Assembly: GCA_934098345.1 (NCBI GenBank)
Contig: CAKONX010000037.1
Span: 1 to 11,348, forward strand
Direction of reading: 5' to 3'
Source: an uncultured Bacilli bacterium
GTDB taxonomy: Bacteria; Bacillota_I; Bacilli_A; RF39; UBA660
Length of the DNA stretch: 11,348 nt
The notes below the pieces were generated by a model. The model was not told the origin of the DNA. It did no database searches and worked only from the letters and a program-made list of their open reading frames with translations. The translations under genes were made by a program, and so were the position numbers. Shown piece by piece: positions 6,804-11,348 of the stretch. The first letter of the stretch is position 1; each line of letters begins with the position of its first letter.

Positions 6804-6827
6804 AAGAATAGATAAAAATCTATTCTT
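6804..6827 (-). terminator. Hairpin terminator of the VirD4-like gene
   Basis: AAGAATAGAT (minus strand 6827-6818) pairs with its perfect inverted copy (6813-6804) around a 4-nt loop, followed by TTTTT-ATTTAAT. The TAG stop codon of the coupling-protein gene (6822-6820) lies inside the first arm. Confidence 0.8.
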
Positions 6828-9210
6828 CAAAAAAATCATCAAAGAATGCATCATCAGATACATTTGAATTATCCATTACTTTAGAAGATGTATCAACCTT
6901 TATAGAAGGTTCTTCTTTTTTATAATCATCTAATTTAGTTTCTTTAGTAGGATCTACAATGCCACCTAAATTTTTATTATCCATTCCAATTCCCATTAAT
7001 TCATCAAATGTCTTTATATTATCTGGATGAGGATTTTTAAATTCTTTGTCATCTATTTTTATTTCATCTATTTTTTCAACAGGATTATCTTTTGGTTCAA
7101 AAGGATTCGGAATCTCATTTTTTACTTCAAATGGGTTTGATACTTCATTCTTTACTTCAAAAGGATTTGAAATATTTTCTTTCGGAGCAAAAGGATTAAA
7201 TTTTTCTTTATTATCATCAATTGATAGGAAAGCTGAATTCTTCTCTTTTTCTTGTTTTTCTTGAGCTTCAAGTTCAGCAATTTTGGCATCAATTCTTTTT
7301 ACCATTTCATCAACATCAAATGTTGGCATTTTTGGTTTATTTTCAACTGGTGGTACTGGAGCAGCTTTTTGTTCATTTTCTTTCTTAGCATTTCTTGCTG
7401 CCATAAATTCTTCAAATGTTGGTATTCTTGGTGCATCTCCACCGCCAAATGGATTAGCAAATGGATTTGAACCTAATGAATTCATTCCCTTACCATCATC
7501 TTTTATATTTTTTCTTTTTCTAACAAATTCTTTTACATCAAATAATTGAATTTCTTTCTTTTCTCTAGTTGGGAAATCTGCTTTACCAAATTCTGAATCT
7601 CCCCAGTCAGTATCAAATCCTTGTTTTAGTTTAGTTCTAAATGGATTCATACGATTTCTTAAAATTATTACTTCATTCATTTTTAATTTTTGCAAATCTG
7701 ATACTGTTACTAAAGGTTGAGATGCTGTCTTATCATCTTTTTTAGATTTAACTTCTCCACATAATTTAGATATTTCTTCTAGTGCTGCAAGCTCTGTTGT
7801 TAAAAGATACATTAAGTTACCACAGTTTGATCTGATAGTTTCTGCATCTTCTTTACCATAAACATCATTTAATTGGGCAAAATTTTGAATAATAAATGTA
7901 AATCTTATAGCTCTTGAACGAGCGGCTGTAACCATTGTTGTAACATCTTTAAGTGGAGGCATGTTAGCAAACTCATCAAGAATGAAGTTTGTTCTAAAAG
8001 GTAATTTCCCACCACTTTCTTGAGCAACATCTATTAGTGTTTCATAACATTGTTTAATGAAAATTGTTGCTAAAGCATGATATGTTGTTTTTTCATCATG
8101 AATTATCATAAATACTGCAGTTTTTTCTTTACCAATGTCGCGCATGTTAAAGTCTGAATAAGCAAGCATTTCAGATAATTGTTCACGAGATGCAAATAAA
8201 CGAATTTTTTGACGGAAAACTGAAAGGATTCCTCCTCTAGTTTCTGTTGGTGAATTTATTGTATTACTAGCAAATACGTATGGGCTTGATGATTCACCTT
8301 TCATTGTAAAGTATTCTTTAATATATGTTGAATTAGCTCCAAACTTTTCTTCACCAGTTGTTGTCATATAACTTATTGAATTTAAGTTAACTTGTTCTTC
8401 TTTAGCATCTTCAAGTAATCCAAGGGCACATCCTGAAAAATAGTCTGATGCTGATTTTTCCCAGAAAGGGTCTTGTGCTTTTTTATCTTGTAAAATATTT
8501 AAAGCAACGTCGTCAACTAATTCAACGGCTTTATCTATATTTCCATCTTTATATAATCTATAAGGTAAAGTTAGAGGATTCCAAGCATTTCCTCTTGTAG
8601 GATCACGGAAATTTAATACAACAATTTTATATCCTCTTGCTTTTAAAAGTTCAGCATGATTTTTATAAATTTCACCTTTAGGGTCAGTTATTACCATAGA
8701 TTCACTGTGTTTACATAAACTATAAATTAATGGGTCAACTACAGCAGTTGTTTTACCAGCACCGGTAACTCCGATTACTAATGTATGATTTTCACCATCA
8801 TCTACCCACATATGTTTTCCATCATTTATAAAAACTACTCCACCAGCTGGTGCTGTAACATCTTTTACTCCAACTTCGCATATTTTGTATGCTTTTTTCA
8901 TTTCTTTTTCTTTACACCAACGAGAGTATCCTTTTTCTTCTTTTTCTCCAAAACTTAAACCAAGTCCTTTTCCTCTTTCAAATATAGAAGAAGAAACACT
9001 TAAGAAAATAGTTACTAAAACAGCAAAAAATACAAGCAATGTTCCAAATATATATTTAGTAGAAAAACCTTCTATTGGATTTAATCCATGAAATTCACCA
9101 TCGTTTATAAGTGAGAACACGTTCAAAACGGCTATTGAACTAAAGTATAATAAGAATACACAAAAAATACTGAAAATTACCATATCTCTTGGTGAAACTT
9201 TAAATTTCAT
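6820..9210 (-). CDS. VirD4/TraG-family type IV coupling ATPase
   Basis: The 796-residue protein has two N-terminal membrane helices (about 10-35 and 53-75). Walker A is GVTGAGKT (147-154). MVITDPKGEIYKN follows (172-184), a family hallmark, and Walker B is FILDEFANMPPL with D412-E413. TMVTAARSRAIRF and IIQNFAQL (about 426-446) are the usual post-Walker-B and Gln-containing motifs. VirD4/TraG proteins are hexameric membrane ATPases that deliver relaxase-DNA or protein substrates to a type IV secretion channel. Residues about 575-796 form a disordered, charged tail with six NPF tripeptides and a 10-residue repeat, ending in DDAFFDDFFEE; such tails may bind substrates or partners. Upstream on the same strand are a stalked membrane protein and an NlpC/P60 hydrolase, fitting a conjugation operon. 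A weak AGGG site precedes ATG 9210, with a TATAAT at 9238-9233. Confidence 0.93.
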   Translation of the reverse strand: MKFKVSPRDMVIFSIFCVFLLYFSSIAVLNVFSLINDGEFHGLNPIEGFSTKYIFGTLLVFFAVLVTIFLSVSSSIFERGKGLGLSFGEKEEKGYSRWCKEKEMKKAYKICEVGVKDVTAPAGGVVFINDGKHMWVDDGENHTLVIGVTGAGKTTAVVDPLIYSLCKHSESMVITDPKGEIYKNHAELLKARGYKIVVLNFRDPTRGNAWNPLTLPYRLYKDGNIDKAVELVDDVALNILQDKKAQDPFWEKSASDYFSGCALGLLEDAKEEQVNLNSISYMTTTGEEKFGANSTYIKEYFTMKGESSSPYVFASNTINSPTETRGGILSVFRQKIRLFASREQLSEMLAYSDFNMRDIGKEKTAVFMIIHDEKTTYHALATIFIKQCYETLIDVAQESGGKLPFRTNFILDEFANMPPLKDVTTMVTAARSRAIRFTFIIQNFAQLNDVYGKEDAETIRSNCGNLMYLLTTELAALEEISKLCGEVKSKKDDKTASQPLVTVSDLQKLKMNEVIILRNRMNPFRTKLKQGFDTDWGDSEFGKADFPTREKKEIQLFDVKEFVRKRKNIKDDGKGMNSLGSNPFANPFGGGDAPRIPTFEEFMAARNAKKENEQKAAPVPPVENKPKMPTFDVDEMVKRIDAKIAELEAQEKQEKEKNSAFLSIDDNKEKFNPFAPKENISNPFEVKNEVSNPFEVKNEIPNPFEPKDNPVEKIDEIKIDDKEFKNPHPDNIKTFDELMGIGMDNKNLGGIVDPTKETKLDDYKKEEPSIKVDTSSKVMDNSNVSDDAFFDDFFEE
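7078..7197 (-). repeat. Tandem 30-bp coding repeats (NPF units) in the VirD4-like tail
   Basis: Four adjacent 10-residue units read NPFAPKENIS, NPFEVKNEVS, NPFEVKNEIP and NPFEPKDNPV (residues 672-711). The middle two differ at only two residues. Further NPF tripeptides occur at 582-584 and 586-588. The repeats are in frame and could expand or contract without breaking the gene. Confidence 0.8.
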
Positions 9211-9263
9211 AATTAACCCTACTTTCTTAATTATTATAATATATAAACTAAATTTTTTCTATA

Positions 9264-9875
9264 TTATTTGTTTGCATTTACGATTTTTATTATGGCATGT
9301 AAAGCAAATATTACTACAACTATAAGTGCAATTACTACAAAAACCATAAATATAGTTTTTATAATTTTATTACTTTTAGCTTGAGATTCTAATAAACCAC
9401 TTTCAATCACACTTGTTTTTTTTGTTGTTGTTGGAACTGTTGTTGTATAAGTGTTACTAGTAGTAGTTTGGGTAATAGGATTAGTCGTTGTAGTTGTTGG
9501 TTGAGTATTTCCACCAATAAATATTTCTTCATCACTACTATTATCTTTCTCAACATTTATAGAAATATTATATTCATTAGTTCCTTTTATTACAGAAGAT
9601 GTTCCTTTATAAGATGGATTATCAAAAGATACATTTACTTTTTCAATATCACTTCCATCATATTCGTTGTAAGAATAATAAAAATTATTTGCTTTTTCTA
9701 AAGTTACTGAATATTCTATTTCTGATCTATCAGTATAATTTACATATATTTTTTCAATATTATCCATATAAGATGTATCTTCAAAAGAAACATTAAAAAT
9801 TACAGTTTTAGAACTAGCTAAAACTACACTTGGAAGTAAAATAAATAATAATAAACTTAATAATATTTTTTTCAT
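9264..9875 (-). CDS. Thr-rich stalked membrane protein of the conjugation-like operon
   Basis: I do not recognise a named family. The start at 9875 is chosen because AAGGAG (9887-9882) sits 6 nt upstream; an in-frame ATG at 9908 would lie inside the preceding gene and has no comparable site. The 203-residue product has a signal peptide (about 1-20, cleavage likely after VVLA). A strand-rich extracytoplasmic region follows (about 21-120), with two FxVSF/VNVSF-type stretches that may be a short duplication. Next is a Thr-rich linker (about 124-154) of TTT runs with N, P and Q, then a C-terminal transmembrane helix (about 172-197) and a short basic tail. It is therefore an extracellular domain on a Thr-rich, possibly glycosylated, stalk fixed in the membrane. 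It sits between the NlpC/P60 gene and the VirD4-like gene, so a role in the secretion apparatus or cell contact is plausible but unproven. Confidence 0.8.
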   Translation of the reverse strand: MKKILLSLLLFILLPSVVLASSKTVIFNVSFEDTSYMDNIEKIYVNYTDRSEIEYSVTLEKANNFYYSYNEYDGSDIEKVNVSFDNPSYKGTSSVIKGTNEYNISINVEKDNSSDEEIFIGGNTQPTTTTTNPITQTTTSNTYTTTVPTTTKKTSVIESGLLESQAKSNKIIKTIFMVFVVIALIVVVIFALHAIIKIVNANK

Positions 9876-9881
9876 AATAAT

Positions 9882-9887
9882 CTCCTT
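9882..9887 (-). promoter_or_regulatory. Shine-Dalgarno deciding the start of the stalked protein
   Basis: AAGGAG on the minus strand lies 6 nt before ATG 9875, within a purine run that abuts the TAA stop (9891-9889) of the NlpC/P60 gene. This suggests translational coupling. Confidence 0.75.
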
Positions 9888-9888
9888 T

Positions 9889-11064
9889 TTATCCTTGGTA
9901 TCTTGCATAGTAAACGGTATCTGTACTCTTGAAATTATAACTGCTCATTTTAGCAGTTTGACCTTTTCCAGCAATATGAATATATTGATTATTTCCAGCA
10001 TAAATAAGTGCATGTCCTGAATTATTTGGCCTTCTTACTACAACTATATCTCCAGCTTGTACATTTGATGCATCAATTTGAGTTAACCCATTTGAGTTTG
10101 AACTGATTGAAGCAGCTAATGCATCAGTACTTTGATTAAATGAATTTCCGCTTGCGGTCCATATTACCCAAGAAACAAATCCTGAGCAATCTAAACCAGA
10201 TCCTATACCGGTATTTCCTGATCCACTTGGTTTACCCCCCCATACATAACTAGTTTTTCCAATTCTTGAATAAGCAGCCATAATCGCATTTTTTTGGAAT
10301 TGATTTAATGAATTCCATCCAGAAATGTTTGCTTTCAAATATTCTATTTGAGCTTCAGTTATTTCAATATCCATATTAGATACTGCTGAAGGATCAACGT
10401 AAACTCCATTATCCGCAGGTCCTGGTTTTGTATTTGAAGAACCTCCGCCACCACTTGTAGAATTCGAGTATTTATTTTCTTCACCAGTATTACCATTTGT
10501 TGCATCTAGAAATCCACCTAATACTGGAGCAAGTGCTGAAATAAATATTAAAAAGAAAAAGAATATTGGTATAGCAACTATTAGAACCTTTTTTAATACT
10601 GTGCGTTTAGTTTTATTAATTTCTTTTTTTGCCTTTACTCCGTCTTTAATAGCACCACTTATATCACCATTCATGGCATCTCCTGCTACATCCATAACGG
10701 CATTAGCTGTATCTTGAACATTTAATTCATCTAAAGCTTCACTTGCTGCTTCTACTCCAGGAACTTTTTCTAAACCATCAGATACAACTCCTAAAAGTTT
10801 ATCACCATATCGATTATTTGTTATTTGCTTGTCATATTGAAGTGATTTTCCACCGGTAAAATATGCTCCTGCTCCTCTTCCAACTGCTTTTAAAGTCTTT
10901 TTAGTAGCACTGTCGGCAACATTACCGTTTTCATCAATTTTTTTACCAGCATCTAATTTAGGAAATTCAATTATATTATCATCATTATTAACTGGAGCAA
11001 CATCATTAACTTCAGGTTTTAATGCACTTGTTCCATCAACTAAATTATTTTTTTCATTTTCCAT
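9889..11064 (-). CDS. Membrane-anchored NlpC/P60 peptidoglycan hydrolase
   Basis: The 391-residue protein has a cytoplasmic N-terminal region of about 155 residues (charged start, then GRGAGAYFTGGKSLQYDKQ and Ala/Asp-rich helices). A single membrane helix follows (about 158-182), then a Gly/Ser-rich linker (about 200-215). The C-terminal NlpC/P60 domain (about 255-391) has catalytic Cys293 in GLDCSGFVSWV, His351 in SGHALIYAG and a third polar residue, probably His363 in YIHIAG. Family members cleave peptide stems of peptidoglycan. In Gram-positive conjugation systems such anchored hydrolases (compare Tn916 CwlT) open the wall for the transfer channel. The adjoining VirD4-like gene supports this role. 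AAGGAG (11077-11072) lies 7 nt upstream of the ATG. A G7 run (10241-10235) sits 16 codons before the catalytic Cys. Confidence 0.92.
   Translation of the reverse strand: MENEKNNLVDGTSALKPEVNDVAPVNNDDNIIEFPKLDAGKKIDENGNVADSATKKTLKAVGRGAGAYFTGGKSLQYDKQITNNRYGDKLLGVVSDGLEKVPGVEAASEALDELNVQDTANAVMDVAGDAMNGDISGAIKDGVKAKKEINKTKRTVLKKVLIVAIPIFFFFLIFISALAPVLGGFLDATNGNTGEENKYSNSTSGGGGSSNTKPGPADNGVYVDPSAVSNMDIEITEAQIEYLKANISGWNSLNQFQKNAIMAAYSRIGKTSYVWGGKPSGSGNTGIGSGLDCSGFVSWVIWTASGNSFNQSTDALAASISSNSNGLTQIDASNVQAGDIVVVRRPNNSGHALIYAGNNQYIHIAGKGQTAKMSSYNFKSTDTVYYARYQG
10235..10241 (-). repeat. G7 homopolymer inside the NlpC/P60 coding sequence
   Basis: On the minus strand the codons TGG GGG GGT (W275-G-G277) form seven consecutive G. 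Gain of one G puts TAA directly after the tract. Loss of one G gives TAG nine codons after the affected GTA. Either change truncates the protein before Cys293. Confidence 0.7.
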
Positions 11065-11071
11065 AATGTTG

Positions 11072-11077
11072 CTCCTT
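11072..11077 (-). promoter_or_regulatory. Shine-Dalgarno of the NlpC/P60 gene
   Basis: AAGGAG on the minus strand, 7 nt before ATG 11064, in the 20-nt gap after the upstream partial gene. Confidence 0.75.
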
Positions 11078-11084
11078 TCTTAAA

Positions 11085-11348
11085 TTATAAATCAGTGTTT
11101 TTAATATCTAAATAAATTTTATAATTCATAATACCTTCTTCTTTTATTAAATATTCTTGACCACTTGAATCTTTAATATAAAAAACTCGATATTTATTTT
11201 TTTCCGTTACTTTGTAAGATGCTACACTTGATGTTTTAAATCCATCACTGGCATTTTTTAAAATATTATTTTTAAAGTATTCATAACTTGGATATACTTT
11301 TTCTTTATAATAATCAGCTACATGTTCATATGCATATTTTGGCTCATA
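11085..11348 (-). CDS. C-terminal part of an unknown gene, cut by the window edge
   Basis: An open frame enters from the right edge and ends at TAA 11087-11085. It gives 87 residues with no in-frame stop; the start lies beyond the window. The visible part is Tyr/Lys-rich and begins YEPKYAYEHVADYYKEK. It then shows alternating strand-like stretches (KYRVFYIKDSSGQEYLIKEE, YKIYLDIK), has no Cys or Trp and no membrane segment. I do not recognise the family. The stop is 20 nt upstream of the NlpC/P60 start and precedes its ribosome binding site, so it is almost certainly the preceding gene of the same operon. An extracytoplasmic or soluble domain of a conjugation accessory protein would fit, but nothing in the sequence proves it. 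Confidence 0.7.
   Translation of the reverse strand, partial: YEPKYAYEHVADYYKEKVYPSYEYFKNNILKNASDGFKTSSVASYKVTEKNKYRVFYIKDSSGQEYLIKEEGIMNYKIYLDIKNTDL

Noticed and set aside
7078..7197. NPF motifs as mimicry of eukaryotic EH-domain ligands (host-targeted effector idea)
   Set aside because: The motifs sit on the cytoplasmic tail of a coupling ATPase and are short enough to arise by repeat expansion; nothing suggests delivery to a host cell.
7078..7197. CRISPR-like array from the spaced 30-bp repeats
   Set aside because: The units are directly adjacent, in frame, degenerate and coding, with no spacers.
7046..7549. Plus-strand open frames antisense to the VirD4-like tail with repeated FTSxGF units
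   Set aside because: The repeat is the complement of the NPF-coding repeats; no start signals, and the sense gene is convincing.
9264..9908. Start of the stalked protein at ATG 9908, giving 214 residues
   Set aside because: It would overlap the end of the NlpC/P60 gene, lacks a good ribosome site and puts a charged extension before the signal peptide; ATG 9875 has AAGGAG at 6 nt and starts directly with the signal peptide.
1..11348. Mycoplasma-type genetic code (TGA as Trp), suggested by the AT-richness
   Set aside because: All Trp positions I checked use TGG, and all genes close normally with TAA or TAG under the standard code.

Overview
The window is AT-rich DNA (roughly 30% GC) with the standard genetic code, AAGGAG-type ribosome binding sites and Lys/Asn/Ile-rich proteins. 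This fits a low-GC Gram-positive bacterium, probably an uncultured gut Bacilli/Mycoplasmatota-type lineage. That placement is inferred from composition and protein style, not from a marker gene. I see no tRNA, rRNA, CRISPR array, integrase, relaxase or reverse transcriptase.

Layout. Left end (26-2398): a minus-strand pair made of a very short rhodanese-like protein and a VTT-domain (TVP38/DedA-like) membrane protein. It is divergent from a plus-strand HerA-like/DUF853 ATPase, and compact divergent promoters lie between them. A bidirectional hairpin terminator at about 2397-2430 closes the ATPase gene and the convergent gene from the right.

Middle (2430-6706): three minus-strand genes for exported proteins sharing the same ~160-residue N-terminal module (signal/anchor segment plus a small domain with a conserved Cys pair) but carrying exchangeable C-terminal modules. 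Two end in a DUF6273-like, probably C-type-lectin-fold domain; one carries a carboxypeptidase-regulatory-like domain and a large glycine-rich domain. The first gene (5528-6706) stands alone between terminators. The other two form an operon behind a promoter whose -35/-10 spacer contains a run of eight G, the hallmark of a slipped-strand phase-variable promoter. The two DUF6273 proteins are almost identical at WWLRSA and SPAFRI, but the 28 residues between are scrambled and contain none of K, E, Q, M or W. Those are exactly the residues that adenine mutagenesis of AAY codons cannot produce. Together this looks like a switchable, diversified surface-protein cassette.

Right end (6820-11348): a minus-strand group with a conjugation/type IV secretion flavour. 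In transcription order it holds a truncated unknown gene, a membrane-anchored NlpC/P60 peptidoglycan hydrolase with a G7 tract before its catalytic Cys, a Thr-rich stalked membrane protein, and a VirD4/TraG-type coupling ATPase with NPF-containing tandem repeats in its tail. A plausible reading is that the window spans one edge of an integrative conjugative element or resident T4SS locus whose cargo or neighbour is the variable surface cassette. The relaxase, VirB4 and ends of such an element are not in view.
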